Of a stretch of 32,290 bases of DNA, positions 8,715 through 18,863 are shown in pieces. The notes beneath the pieces were generated by a model that saw only the letters and a list, made by a program, of their open reading frames with translations, did not search any database and was not told the origin of the DNA. Position numbers and translations under genes: made by a program. Location: contig BFEA01000111.1 in assembly GCA_003427395.1 (NCBI GenBank), positions 1,943,499 through 1,975,788 of the forward strand. Direction: 5' to 3'. Each line of letters starts with the position of its first letter. Positions within the stretch are counted from its first letter, which is position 1. Source of the stretch: Chara braunii. Its lineage: Eukaryota > Streptophyta > Charophyceae > Charales > Characeae.

Positions 8715-9112
8715 AGTCCTGCACCTGTCACGTCTCGTCCCACACCTGTCACATTCTGTCCCATACCTGTTACATATGGTCCTACACCTGTCACATACTG
8801 TCCCACACCTGCCACATACCGTCCCACAACTGTCAGCACAATCCCATTTTGACTCTGATTTAATGTGTCCTAAATACAGTCCCACACCTGTCCCATACTG
8901 TCCCACACCTGTCACGAATCCTCGCACACCTGTCACAAATCCTCTCACATCTGCCACAAATCGTCCAACACCTGTTGCAAATTGTCCCACGCCTGTCACG
9001 TACCGTCCCATACCTGTCACATACTGTCCCACACCTGTCACAGACCATCCATGCCACGCCTTTTCATGTACAGCTCTACACCTATATGTACTATCCCACA
9101 CCTGTCACACAA
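8715..9112. repeat. 21-bp minisatellite in two blocks
   Basis: The unit is close to GTCCCACACCTGTCACATAC, about 21 bp long. It runs from 8724 to 8835 and again from 8878 to about 9050, with a tail to 9110. Both blocks are preceded by a related CTTTGATTTAAC / CTCTGATTTAAT segment, so a larger piece of about 150 bp was itself duplicated. Because 21 is a multiple of three, every frame reads as a heptapeptide repeat; this is not evidence for a protein. Confidence 0.9.
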
Positions 9113-9119
9113 ACTCTGG

Positions 9120-9880
9120 AACCACTCTGCTAATGGGACCTCCATCCTCTCCCTCCTCGTATGTTCAAAACAGAGAAAAAAAAAAAAAAAAAAAAAGAAT
9201 AATGGAGGTGGCTCGTTTGCTGCTCTTGTTGGGAGAAAAAATAGTAATTAGTAGTTATGAACTTCGTCGCCCACTCTTCTGCATCTGAAAAAACAATATC
9301 ATCACGTTGCTTGGTCTGTTTTCTCCATGGTCATTAATTAAGAATACTAATTATTAGTAATTAATAAATAAAATCGTCTTGTCTGTCAAAGGTGATGTTA
9401 AATTTTGCCTGATTTGTTAGAAAAACAACGGTACTGGTGATTTCACTGATTTGTCTCCCGACATGTAAAAAGCAGTGGTGATTTTTGACAATGGTAATTT
9501 GTCAAAAGAAGGCAATTGAAAGGATTTCATGTGTCTCAGCGTCTAAGTCCACAGATCTGGTCCCGAGTTCCGCCTACCATAGTTGCAATCGATAGGTCTA
9601 GTAGGCCCATCCATACAATAGGTCCCTGTAAGTTAGGTAATCTGGTAGGCCCAGTCTGCTACGCGAGTCCAGTCAGTCTCAGTAAGTTGTGACTCTGTCC
9701 AGTCCGGTCGGAGTGCAGTCCCATGAAAGTCCGAGAAACTACCCGAAGCGTAGAAAGCCAAACGGGGCCGCCAAAGGCAGGTACATGCATCGGAAAAGTC
9801 CACGATTGGGAACTTCAGCAGCGAAGTAAAGTGTGGCGGCAGCAAAGTGTCCACACAATTTTCGTTCGAGCTTGCTGTGG
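9120..9880. other. Unassigned DNA, possibly an old LTR
   Basis: Oligo-A lies at 9176-9196 and an AT-rich patch at 9335-9372. From about 9590, short motifs (GTCCAGTCAGT, AGTCCGGTC, TAGGCCC) resemble those in the right-end LTR (31490-31760). I could not find matching ends or a primer-binding site. Confidence 0.3.
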
Positions 9881-9884
9881 AAGC

Positions 9885-9928
9885 GCTGTTGCAGTGTTGT
9901 GGGATCGCTGTTGCAGTGTTGTGGGATC
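9885..9928. repeat. 22-bp exact tandem duplication
   Basis: GCTGTTGCAGTGTTGTGGGATC occurs at 9885-9906 and again at 9907-9928 without change. Confidence 0.9.
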
Positions 9929-9994
9929 AAGCATTGAGTGAGGCGGAGAGAGTCACAGCCAGCCACAGGGTACCATAGCCTTGCTAGCTAGCTG

Positions 9995-9997
<3 letters not shown>

Positions 9998-10082
<85 letters not shown>
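9998..10082. repeat. GA dinucleotide array (about 42 units)
   Basis: A pure GA repeat. The Leu/Ser and Arg/Glu frames across it are artefacts. The following 10083-10345 shows no recognised feature. Confidence 0.95.
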
Positions 10083-10084
<2 letters not shown>

Positions 10085-10539
10085 GCGGCCATAGCCGCTC
10101 ATGTCTGCATACACACAACTTGTTGTAAAAAGAATTTGACACTCCAAAGAATGTAATGTTGATTTGCATCTCTTGTTGATTTGGCTCTCGTGTTTGGAGT
10201 TGGAGTTTGGCATGATAAGAAGTTCGGAGTTGTTGTGGTGTATGAAGCAGTGTGAATTTGTGGGTTCATTGTACAATCATCGTTGGTAACATTTAACGAG
10301 GGTAATTAACCGTGGTAATTCTTTTAGCAATCGTTATTTTTCCAAAGTCGTGGCATTTTCCTTTCAACTGATAATATCTGATACAACAAACGGAGAGAAA
10401 AAAAGAGAAGGCAGTTTGGCAATTTTTTATTTTTTTTCCCGTTTTGGTCATACCCTCATAGCCCTGCCTATTCAGGGGGGGAAGCAGTCCGGCTTCTTAT
10501 TACCGGCAAGCAGGAAACAAAACAATACGGAGAGGAGTT

Positions 10540-10836
10540 TGGACCATGGCAACCGGCCGGACGTCTGAACCGGAATCCAGACGGTCCAGTTGTCTGGGTA
10601 TGGGTCCGGTGTTTGGTCCGGCAGGTCTGGATTGGGCCCAATTTTGAAAATTTCGAAAATTTGTTGGGGGGTCCTAGGACGTTTTTCGGGTCCTAGGCCG
10701 CCCACAAAAAATGGCCCCGGTATTTTTTGGCCGTTTCATGGCCTACCAGACACCGCCAGACTCCTCCAACAGCTCCCTCTGCTGAGTCCGATTCCGAAAA
10801 TGAAGCGTGGCTGCAAAGCGCCACAAAACATAAAGC

Positions 10837-10903
<67 letters not shown>

Positions 10904-11170
10904 AGATACACACTTGCAATATTTAGACAACATGTGCGAGGCTTTACTTTCACAGTATACACGTCCTGTCCATGGCATGCGACAATCCACTTGCCGCGAC
11001 TACCCTTCTGTCACGGTCAAAATGATTTTATTTATTTATTCTGATATTTTTCCTTGAAAGATCACCACCTAATCTACGGATCCTCAAATTTTCAGATTTT
11101 TTGAAGAATTCTTCTGAGCACGAAAACTCGCCAAAGTTGCGGCTTTCAAATGGCGGTATTGGACCCGCTG
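10540..11170. mobile_element. Possible non-autonomous element with GC-rich palindromes, split by a GA array
   Basis: AATCCAGAC (10574-10582) and GTCTGGATT (10625-10633) form an inverted repeat around two GGTCCGG motifs. Paired GTCCTAGGACG and GTCCTAGGCCG follow. At 11127, CGCCAAAG resembles the interior motif of the better defined element at 24898-25695. A GA array (10838-10898) interrupts the middle. The ends were not established. Confidence 0.3.
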
Positions 11171-11256
11171 GTGACGAATGGTTGCCGTCCCTCCATAGAA
11201 CCCGGCCCTAACTCACAGGGCCAAGGGTTTTGGGCTGTCGGGGGGAGTGGCGATTT

Positions 11257-11534
11257 AAATTGATAACACTATTGGCATTTGTTCTGCTGAAGGACAAGCA
11301 GTAAAGATTATGAGAAACGAAAAGAGTGGTTATGAAATATTTATTGATGCAATAGGATTTCAAGAAGCCATTGTAAATGCTACTGTAGTGAACCCAACCA
11401 ACTTCATAAAGTTCACGATCGTAATTAAAGTAATAAATTGATAATGCTATTGGGAGTTGTTCTGCTGAAGGACAACCAGCAAAGATGATGAGAAAAGAAA
11501 GGAGTGGTTCTGAAATATTTATTGATGCAATAGA
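11257..11534. repeat. Direct repeat of about 100 bp, offset 178 bp
   Basis: A segment starting AAATTGATAA(C/T)(A/G)CTATTGG and ending GAAATATTTATTGATGCAATAG occurs at 11257-11356 and 11435-11534 at roughly 85 percent identity. Minus-strand frames read through both, but no domain is recognised. An oligo-A tract follows at 11580-11611. Confidence 0.8.
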
Positions 11535-11579
11535 TGGTTGTAAGATTACTGACATACATACAGCAACCTTGACCTAAAC

Positions 11580-11612
<33 letters not shown>

Positions 11613-11619
11613 ACAAAGA

Positions 11620-12540
11620 TTGACCCCCAAACCCTAATTTTAGTTTTGGGCCTGTTGGGCAGGACCTGAAAAACCTCCAGAATCAGAAGAAAATTGTAGT
11701 ATCTGAATGAGCGCAGAAGGCTCTAGTCAATGATAAGTTGATAACAGTCGAATTCACATTGGTAGGGAAAAAAAAGATAGGATCTTCTTAAATTAGGTGA
11801 ATCAAGTTGTAGGTTTTCTCATTATTGTTGCAATGAAGAACTAGACTATGTGAAGAAGAAGAGAAAAAGCAGGGAAACGTCTTCAAAATATAGACAACGA
11901 TTCAACGAATACAATGTGCAAATAACTTCTCCCTCTTCTTCCACAAGGTTCGTTCTCGCCACCTCAACACATATACCAGCTTGCATCTCCCCTCTCCTTC
12001 GCCACTGCTAATCCAGACAGTGTAGCTCACCAAGTCAATCTCTCCACATTGCCGGCTTATCCCATGCTAGTGCAAACAGTGCTGGGGCTTGAAATGGCGA
12101 CAATATCAATTGCCTGAGGCAGCATGGAGTCTCCTCCAGCATTGTCTCCCTTCAGCATGGAGTCAATCTCCATAGCTTCAGCATTGCCTCCCTGAAGCTA
12201 TGGTGACCTTCCCTCCCCTCCCTTGACCTCACTTACACCAGTCCCACACTTTTTTCTCTAGAGCACAGGCGCCAACAGAATCAGGTCTTGGAAGATGAAT
12301 GCCGGTCTTCCTCCTCCCTTTGCAGTCTTCTTCTTCAGGTAGCTATGGCTGCCATCCAAGCTTCCTCTTCCTTCTTCTTGGCAACCCTTCTACAATGGTT
12401 ACTTCCTCCTTCCAGTTTCCACCACAGACACTCCTCTGCATGGCTCCACACAAGCTCTACTGGCCTCCCCCGAATGCAACGCACCGTCATCACGAGCTAT
12501 CTTTCCAGCACGTTGCAGTCAGAATGAGGGTGTGTTGTGT
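11620..12540. other. Unassigned DNA with weak GCATGGAGTC/CTCCATAGCTTC repeats
   Basis: The segment 12120-12200 contains repeated CAGCATGGAGTC and AGCATTG(T/C)CTCCCT motifs with CTATGG palindromes. From 12290 it is CT-rich and shares GCTATGGCTGCC with 6421 and 22138. Two overlapping open frames (12288-12527 and 12299-12769) show no recognisable domain, and the second ends in a Lys-only GAA read-through. Confidence 0.4.
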
Positions 12541-12545
12541 TGCCG

Positions 12546-12725
12546 ACTCTCTCTCTCTCTCTCTCTCTCGCGTGCGCGTGTGCGCACGCTTTCTGAACTT
12601 TGAGAAGGCAGAAGGAAGGAGGAGGAAAAGGAGGAGGAGAAGGACAAGCAAGAAGAAGAAGAAGAAGAAGAAGAAGAAGAAGAAGAAGGAGAAGGAGAAG
12701 AAGAAGAAGTGGAAGAAGACGTCAA
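12546..12725. repeat. CT, CG/TG and GAA arrays
   Basis: A CT dinucleotide run (12547-12568) is followed by GCGTGCGCGTGTGCGC. A GAA-rich array runs about 12600-12720 and is purest at 12648-12690. Confidence 0.9.
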
Positions 12726-12769
12726 AGAAAAGTCTCTCTCTCTGTGTACATGTAGATACTGACCTGTGA

Positions 12770-13280
12770 AAGGTGCTGCCTAGAGCCGCTGGAATCACCA
12801 AACTGTGGTGCCAAGATGAGCCCTCCTCTGCCTTACAGCTCTAACTCTGCAGACCTCCACTAGCGCCAATCCTCCTCTGCTCCTGACTAACACTATTCTC
12901 AACTAACACTGCTTCACTAACTGCAGCGTTGCTGTTCAGCAGCGTGGCGACATGTAGGAGTGAGCTAACGTTTTCCCCACTGACTTGTGGGGCCCAGCTC
13001 CCTACTCCATCTGGTAGTCCTGGTGGGCTGTTGGCTCAAGTCTGATGCAATGGTCCAAGAGAGTGGCCTCAGTCCAGGTCCAGTGGCTCGGGACCTGAAA
13101 ACGTGTGACATGGGTTCCTACCGTGCTTCCAGGCCCACCTGCTGCCTCAGCAGCAACTAGGCCTGCATAGAATGGGCAAGGGCTGAACCAGGCACTTGTT
13201 ACATACTTCAATGAGTATGGGCAGAACCAAAGATCAACCAATATAGGATGAGCATTTATGCAGCGGAAGTCTGATAACGA
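12770..13280. other. Unassigned DNA
   Basis: No gene or repeat is recognised. Frames on the minus strand near 13002-13241 show no domain. Confidence 0.5.
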
Positions 13281-13336
13281 ACTGACTCACATAGACTGAC
13301 TCACATAGACTGACTCACATAGACTGACCTACATGG
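13281..13336. repeat. 14-bp tandem repeat, four units
   Basis: ACTGACTCACATAG occurs three times exactly (13281-13322), then once as ACTGACCTACATGG. Confidence 0.9.
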
Positions 13337-13569
13337 CATCACTCCACACACATACAATCATGAGATGGTGGGGTCTGGGTCATTCATAGACGATACCCAG
13401 ATCCCGTACACACATACACAGATGAAAGGTGGGAGGAGAGACGAAGGAGGTAGGAGGTAGATCACACCGATAGGTCACAAGGTAGAGTCTGGTAGGTCTC
13501 CGAAATGGTAGTCCAAAATGTCATATAACAAGATCGAAATGTCGAGGACCAAAGGTCACCAATGTCAGA

Positions 13570-13842
13570 GATAACCGAGTCCAGATGTAACCGCTGTCCA
13601 ACTGTGATGCAGCCGAGTGTCAACCTCAACAATCTCCAAGTCTCCAATCAGGTAAGTACCACAGTCTCGTATCACCGAAATCCAACTCTGATCTCTGTCC
13701 AACTGGATAGTCTCCAATCAGGTAAGTACCACAGTCTCGTATCACCGAAATCCAACTCTGATCTCTGTCCAACTGGATAGTCTCCAATCTGAAGAAGAAG
13801 AAGAAGAAGAAGAAGAAGAAGAAGAAGAAGAAGAAGAAGAAG
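13570..13842. repeat. 70-bp tandem duplication running into a GAA array
   Basis: A 70-bp unit beginning TCTCCAATCAGGTAAG is perfectly duplicated (13641-13710, 13711-13780), then starts a third time and turns into a pure GAA array (about 13790-13842). A diverged earlier unit is visible at about 13570-13640. Each unit carries a CAGGTAAGT donor-like site. Confidence 0.85.
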
Positions 13843-13959
13843 GAGGAAGAGGAGAGAGAGAGAGGGGACTGGCGAGGGAGAGGAGGAGAGACCCTCCAAG
13901 CTCCCGGTACCTCAGGCGGCAATGGCCGCCGTGCTGGCTCAGTCGCCCTGCTGCTGCTC

Positions 13960-14006
13960 CGCTTGCTGCTGCGCTATGCTGCGCTATGCTGCGCTATGCT
14001 GCGCTC
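13960..14006. repeat. 10-bp GCTATGCTGC repeat
   Basis: GCTGCGCTAT repeats about three and a half times in tandem. Confidence 0.85.
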
Positions 14007-14135
14007 CTGCTTCAGCCCCTGCGCTAAGTTTAGCGCATCCAAACAGTACGCTGGTACTGACCATGCCGTGCCGGTAGAGTTCCAGTAGGCCGATCCCTCA
14101 ACTGAGGCGGGTACCGGTACTTATACCGGTAGGCA

Positions 14136-14260
14136 ATGGTCTGGCCTCAATGCTGCGAGGCCAGGCCAGACCCTGGACCGTCCAGATGGACGGTTCANGG
14201 TCTGGCCTCAATGCTGCGAGGCCAGGCCAGACCCTGGACCGTCCAGATGGACGGTTCAGC
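14136..14260. repeat. 60-bp tandem duplication with internal hairpins
   Basis: The unit GGTCTGGCCTC...ATGGACGGTTCA is repeated almost exactly (14138-14197 and 14199-14258), with an N at the junction. Within each unit GGTCTGGCCT pairs with AGGCCAGGCCAGACC, and ACCGTCCA pairs with TGGACGGT. Confidence 0.85.
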
Positions 14261-14295
14261 CTCAATCGGCGGGCGGCAGCTTCAAGAGCGCCGCC

Positions 14296-14323
14296 AGGCC
14301 CAAACGAAGTGTCGTTTGGGCCT
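14296..14323. repeat. Perfect 12-bp hairpin
   Basis: AGGCCCAAACGA (14296-14307) and TCGTTTGGGCCT (14312-14323) pair perfectly over an AGTG loop. No T run follows, so a simple terminator is not indicated. More GGGCCTTTAGG-type inverted motifs lie at 14349-14392. Confidence 0.7.
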
Positions 14324-14799
14324 ACCCGATGGGTGCTGGTCCAAAATCAGGCCTTTAGGGCCTGTAACCCCAAAGGTCGGGCCTTTAGGCCCTGGTGTGT
14401 CCCTCCGGCCCTAAGTCGGGTCCGGTAGGACCCGTGTGAATCGAAGATGTAACACACTAAGTAACTAAGAAAGGTCCATCCCTAAAGCGGACAAACTTTC
14501 CAGTGACCTGGAAGGGCCATAATGTGTGAACCAACCAACATCAGAAGACGGCGAAAACTTTGAGAGCATAGAAACTCAGAAAGCACGAAAAAACGAAGTA
14601 TAAAATAAACACAGAAAAGACAGTAGTAAGTCATGTTGCCTGAAAGAATGAGCCTTGGCGCAGAAAGCGGTCTGTGGCCCTATGGCTGCCCAGAAACAAG
14701 GGACTCAACTCTAGGGGTGCCAGGAATCGCGTTAGGCCCATGTTGGAGTTCCGTGCATGCCATCCCAACCCTCCTTAAGAAGTCAAGCTCTCCTGCCAG

Positions 14800-15010
14800 G
14801 GCGAAGCTGGCGAGCTGAAGGCGGAACATTGTGCTTCCTTGGGTGGAAGGGCTGAGCTCGCGAGGCTTTGCAACCAAGGGTATACACTCATAGCTGACAG
14901 TGATATCAGGTGCCATGGCTCGGCATCGATCAGTGCAAGGGTGACAACAGGAGAAGTGCAACTTGTACTCCATTGGCTTCTTCCCATACTTCTGTTCTGA
15001 GATGACGTGC
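14800..15010 (-). pseudogene. Chromodomain relic
   Basis: About 30 residues after the HPVFHVS motif, the minus strand reads HVISEQKYGKKPMEYKLHFS, then CHPCTDRC and, further on, PLVAKPREL. This has the layout of a chromodomain: an EYLVKW-like strand, a WEP-like position degraded to CRA, and a C-terminal helix of the LV.KYRE type. At least one of the aromatic-cage residues is lost. The open frame runs on to 14680 but shows no further family similarity after about 14830. Confidence 0.7.
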
Positions 15011-15064
15011 GAGACGTTTTGAAATCAGTCCAGGGAAGGATGGTCCTGCGAACATCTGCCACGA

Positions 15065-15485
15065 GAGAAGGCGCTCTCTGCTGGGATCAACGGAGCGAGG
15101 TTGGACACATGAAAGACCGGATGGAAGCGCAGGTGAGGTGACAAATCGATAACAAAAGAAGTGACAAAATCAGCCGAGGTCCGAGCTACTTGGAATGAAG
15201 TTTGTGCAAGATGTTTTGCTCCAAGTGGAACTCCTCGGTGGACACCTGCACCAAGTTGCCCTCACAAAACAGTGGATGCGTTTCTGCGCCTTATCTATCT
15301 TGTCCCGACCTTCGAAGACCAGATCATGCAGCCTGTGCTGATGTGCAATCACGCCCGGTACATCAGACTTACCCGAATGTGGGATTAGGGGATTCGTGGG
15401 AACTCAAGCCGGCGGCTGACCATGCTCGAGCTCGAACTGGGACATGCCTGTTGCTGGATGCAGCCAAGTAGTACAGATGCATGTG
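15065..15485 (-). pseudogene. Integrase C-terminal (GPF-type) region, broken
   Basis: Continuing on the minus strand, MSQFELEHGQPP (near 15440) matches the MSPFELEYG motif after the core. GRDKIDKAQKRI (near 15300) matches the helical DKAQ/RM segment. Then EGNLVQVSTEE and KLHSK-stop-LGP (about 15255-15175) match the GD.V and KL..K(W/F).GPF motifs. Finally FVIDLSPHLRFHPVFHVSNL (about 15155-15095) carries the HPVFHVS.L motif typical of Ty3/gypsy integrases. The pieces lie in more than one frame and include an in-frame stop, so this is a relic. Confidence 0.85.
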
Positions 15486-15489
15486 ACAT

Positions 15490-15850
15490 TCGGAACCCGC
15501 TGAACTCAACCCCTTAATCTGAGTGAAAGCATGATCTGTGCAGTCTGATGCACCCTTTCCATCCGGATATCAGTTTGAGGGTGTCGGGCGAAACCTGGTT
15601 CAGGGGTGGAACTCGAGCGGGCCATGAGTGCCATCCAAAAGTCAGACATGAACCAAGTGTAGCGATCACCGACCATGTCCTCTGGAGATCCCTTCTGGCT
15701 TATCCAACCCGCATGGAAAGTATCCAAGAACCACTTGAGCCTTGGCATGGTACTTGCACGGAAGGAAGCGTGAGAACTTGGTCAGATGGTTGACAACCAT
15801 CGAAATACCTTCAGTACCAAACCGGTTGCCAGCAGGAAGCCTGGTGACAT
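15490..15850 (-). pseudogene. Integrase catalytic core, frameshifted
   Basis: The upstream frame (from about 15850) reads LPAGNRFGTEGI, then MVVNHLTKFSRFLPC. In the family the first catalytic aspartate sits in VVVDRLTKF, so here it has become Asn. After a frameshift near 15740 the second frame (15748-15506) reads GDRYTWFMSDFWMAL, holding the second catalytic Asp in the GDR position, then ARHPQTDIRMERVHQTAQ. The latter corresponds to the HPQTDGQTERVNQ motif with the catalytic Glu retained. The family normally has these in one continuous pol frame. The lost Asp and the frameshift make it non-functional. The identification is strong because several independent motifs occur in the right order and spacing. 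Confidence 0.88.
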
Positions 15851-15870
15851 TCTTAGCAATTGAGGCATGG

Positions 15871-16790
15871 GTCGAAGCGGAATCAGTACAAGCAGCAGCT
15901 CATGAATGTGCAGCAGAAGTGTAAATTAGTAAGGGAGTGTGAAGGCCTGCCTGGATCATGCGCTACATGGGTGGAGTAGGTCTGGGGAAAAGTGACGGGT
16001 AGGGATAAATAAAGAATAGCTGTGGAAGCCTCCATTGGGGAGGACCACACAGCATGTATAACAGGATACTTGGGAGTTGGAGTTAAGAGGACTGTAAGAT
16101 AGTGGCCAAGGCGTGTGTTGGTGCTAGTCTGGCGTCTGTGAGGCGTGAGGTGTCTGTTTGACTGAGGTGTCGATAAGGGGCTGATGGGGGATGCTACCAA
16201 TGAATGGGAATATGCATCCGTCGTGAGTCCCACCAGCCAGTGCTCCGGTAGTGTGGGATCCGAGGATGATCAAATCTTAGGGACTGGATAGCAAAGTGTT
16301 TCCCGCTTGTGGACGACCTTTCAGTCGTGCACACGGCAGGAGGTTGGAGGTTTTCCGCAAAACGTCGGAACTGGATAATCGTTCTGGCCTATAATATGGG
16401 TAGGGTGGTAAGGGGAGTGTGTTAGGGAGTTATGATCACCAGCCTATCACTGGCTGGCTGTGCTACGGCATCCGATCCTGGCATCGCCGCCCAGGACCAA
16501 CCTTATTAAAGTCTGTATCTGCATCAGGTTCTTTTTCGAGTCACTTGGCTGTAGGAACAGCCCTATGTGAATGTAGCCAAGCTAGCCTAGCATGCTTTAC
16601 GAGGGCTGTTTTTTTTTTTTTTTTTTTTTTTTTTTTTGGGAGGAGGGCATTTTTCATCAAGACCTTGTAGTGATCTGAATATATGTGAATGTAGATTCCT
16701 GTCAAACTTCAAACGCTCTGCCCCCGCAGCCTTCCACTTACTCTTATCCTCTAACAAAGTCTTCCAGGACTTGATCTGCAATCTCTCGCC
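15871..16790. other. Unassigned DNA with an oligo-T tract
   Basis: No recognised domain lies in any frame. Oligo-T lies at 16609-16637. The chromovirus pol sequence cannot be followed upstream into this stretch. Confidence 0.5.
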
Positions 16791-17208
16791 TACCTTGGGA
16801 ACATAATCTTGTAGTGGGACTTGGACCTGCGGGTCAATCGGCGGCCACCCCCAATGGGAGGGGGGTGGTGTTCAGCACGTGAATTGCCTTCAGTCCTAAA
16901 GGGCATACGGACCCCGGCGAGTCTTTTCTGAAATTTTTCCTCTGCATATAAGACCTGAGAGATCGAGTTCCTCACTGAATAATCTGAGACTCCTCTTCCA
17001 GGGCTACCTCCAAAATCCTGTCTTTGTGCTCTACAAACTTCCCCTTCTTTGGCACAAAGCTTGACTCTTCCATCTGTTCGTGGATCTCTAAAAGCGTACG
17101 AACCTCTGCTGCGGATAAGTGCAATACCTGTGTCCTGGATATTCCAGTTCAGCTTCCTGTAATGTCTTTTTCCAGCTAGGCGGTATACTGTCAACACTCA
17201 TCCTGACC

Positions 17209-17317
17209 CTACCTTCTTCCCCCGAATACAACATACGGTCATTATAGCTGTATTTGAGGCATTTTTCAGTCTAGATAGCTATAATGACCGTATGTTGTAT
17301 TCGGGGGAAGAAGGTAG
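17209..17317. repeat. Perfect 41-bp inverted repeat, 27-nt loop
   Basis: The arm 17209-17249, starting CTACCTTCTTCC and ending ATTATAGCT, is exactly the reverse complement of 17277-17317. The arm sequence is the terminal motif shared with 3681-3800, 17549-17659, 18547 and 20160. The perfect match implies a recent origin or repair by gene conversion. Confidence 0.92.
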
Positions 17318-17548
17318 ATGCCAAGATGGTACACTTCTTGGTCCACCCAACTGGGGCTTCAACTCTTTTGGAGATCTCCATTGTTGAAACTCTTTGTCCC
17401 ACAGATCCCGGATTCTGGAGATGCCCCTCGGTGCAATACCATTGTCCCGGGTGTCCCATGAGGTTGATTCTCAGAGGCTGAAGGCATTTGTTAGCTCCCG
17501 AATGTCCTTTTCCAACTAGTCGGTATGCTGCCAACGGGCATTCTGACC

Positions 17549-17659
17549 CTACCGTCTTCACCTGAATAGAACGGCCGGTCATTACAGCTGTATTCAGTGC
17601 AACTTTCAGGCTAGGTACGGTGATAATTACCGGGTGTTCTATTCGGGTGAAGATGGTAG
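17549..17659. repeat. Second palindrome of the same family, imperfect
   Basis: The arm 17549-17592 (CTACCGTCTTCACCTGAATA...) pairs with 17616-17659 with roughly eight mismatches. It sits at the same place in its 342-bp unit as the perfect palindrome does in the neighbouring unit, so the insertion predates the duplication. The left arm extends into GTATTCAGTGCAACTTTCAG, as in the units at 3681-3800. Confidence 0.85.
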
Positions 17660-17867
17660 ATGGTACAATTCTCTGGCGATCCAATTTGGACATCAGTTCC
17701 TTTGGATAAGCTTTTTGTACCGCAGATCTTGGATTCTGTAGATGCCCCTCTGGATCCAGGTATGTAACAAAGAAACCTGGGTAAACCTTTGTGGACCAAG
17801 GGGTTCTCAAAAATGTCTTGATGCCTACGTTAGGAGGTTTTCCGCCGGCAGACACCTGGCTGGACAT

Positions 17868-18545
17868 ATGCGGAGGTCCAGTTTGTCCAGGCTCCTGGAT
17901 GTTTGGAAAATTGAGCTTCCAGATGCCTTATCAACCTTATCCGATGTGCCGCCTGGGCTGTGCAGGCCCAGGCCATGCAAGGATCCACCTCTGGGTTGAT
18001 TTTGAAATTCTTGCAAACAAAATGAAGGCTGCCTCCAGTGCTTGGTTGATATTGCAACTCTGCACCAGCGCTCTTCATTTTGCACTGTCTCTACTTCATT
18101 CTCTTGTCTGTGTACCATTTGTTTTTGCAGCGTTGTGTGCAAGTATGGATGGGGCACACCAATACCCAGCATGTTTCACTCAACGCAGCGTGACAAGTCA
18201 GTGTCCCATTTGAGTGGCGAATGAAGTATGTTGCTATGGGTGATGTCAGTTGCCTCGGCACGGAAGCTGCTTATTGGGTGTACTCACAGTACCACTCTTC
18301 TGAACGTATCTGACTGTAACTACGGCCAGACCTGGATGTATCTGGCTGCATTTCCATCCAGAAATAAGAAAAAAGGTCCTAGTGTGAGTATGCTCTTACC
18401 ATTTTTTCTTGCCGTTTCCTTTTCTCTCCACATGGGAAGGGTGGCAACAAGGCGGCCTTTTCGAGGATGAAATTTTGTGGGACGCAGGGCCTGGTTGCCA
18501 GCAGGTGTTGCTTCCTGCGAACAGGACAGACTCTCAGCAGTGTAT
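17868..18545. other. Open frames on both strands, no recognised product
   Basis: A 140-residue plus frame (17791-18213) and overlapping minus frames exist. The minus frame ending at 17271 can be extended upstream without ATG to about 17935. No domain, signal peptide or convincing codon pattern favours either strand. Confidence 0.3.
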
Positions 18546-18828
18546 GACTACCATCTTCACCCGAAAAACACCCGGGCGTTATATTCAACTTACCCCCCAA
18601 AAATCAGAATTTTTTTCTGTACTCACCTTTTATCGAATAGATCGCCACTTCACATATAACGCCCGAGCGTTATATTTGAATGTGCCATGGGCAGAGTGCC
18701 TTGTAGAGGGAGTATATATTGGTTTTCAAGGTGGGGAAGGGGGGGGTATACATGGGTTCTGAAGGGGATTAAAAGGGGTTTTGACTTCCAAGGGGTATGT
18801 TTTGGTTTGAATTTTTGTGTTCTTCTTC

Positions 18829-18831
<3 letters not shown>

Positions 18832-18863
<32 letters not shown>

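Larger units (their letters stand above)
14640..15870 (-). mobile_element. Ty3/gypsy chromovirus remnant (3' pol only)
   Basis: Read on the minus strand, the domain order is integrase core, GPF/C-terminal region and chromodomain, the order of a chromovirus pol 3' end. Protease, reverse transcriptase and RNase H are not seen upstream (15870-16790), and no LTR was identified downstream. The element is therefore a 5'-truncated or eroded fragment. Frame changes and stops throughout show that it is dead. Chromoviruses are widespread in plants, fungi and some animals; the chromodomain targets integration to chromatin. Confidence 0.85.
16790..17867 (-). repeat. Three diverged tandem units, open on the minus strand; function unknown
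   Basis: Two units offset by about 342 bp are clear. Around 17164 and 17506 each has TTTTTCCA(G/A)CTAG(G/T)CGGTAT, a CTGACCCTACC stretch and a palindrome. Each then has GA(T/C)C(C/T)(C/T)GGATTCT(G/A)GA(G/T)ATGCCCCTC near 17404 and 17726. A third, more diverged unit lies at about 16960-17160 (GTGCAATACC(T/A)...GTCC(T/C)GG). Minus-strand frames at 17867-17271 (198 residues) and 17197-16790 (135 residues) cross these units. They carry a repeated YxLVGKxH and EGHLQNPxS pattern, which could be a relic of a repetitive protein. I do not recognise the family, and the palindromes inside the frame argue against an intact gene. Confidence 0.5.

Noticed and set aside
8715-9112. Possible CRISPR-like or heptapeptide-repeat protein
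   Set aside because: Units are contiguous with no spacers, and a 21-bp period automatically opens all frames with 7-residue repeats.
9998-10082. Arg-Glu or Leu-Ser coding stretches over GA/CT arrays (also 10838-10898 and 19921-19992)
   Set aside because: They are pure dinucleotide arrays.
9530-10290. A second LTR related to the one at the right end
   Set aside because: Only short motifs are shared (GTCCAGTCAGT, AGTCCGGTC); no TG...CA ends, TATA box or primer-binding site were found.
14296-14323. Intrinsic transcription terminator
   Set aside because: The hairpin is strong but no T run follows, and the genome is eukaryotic.
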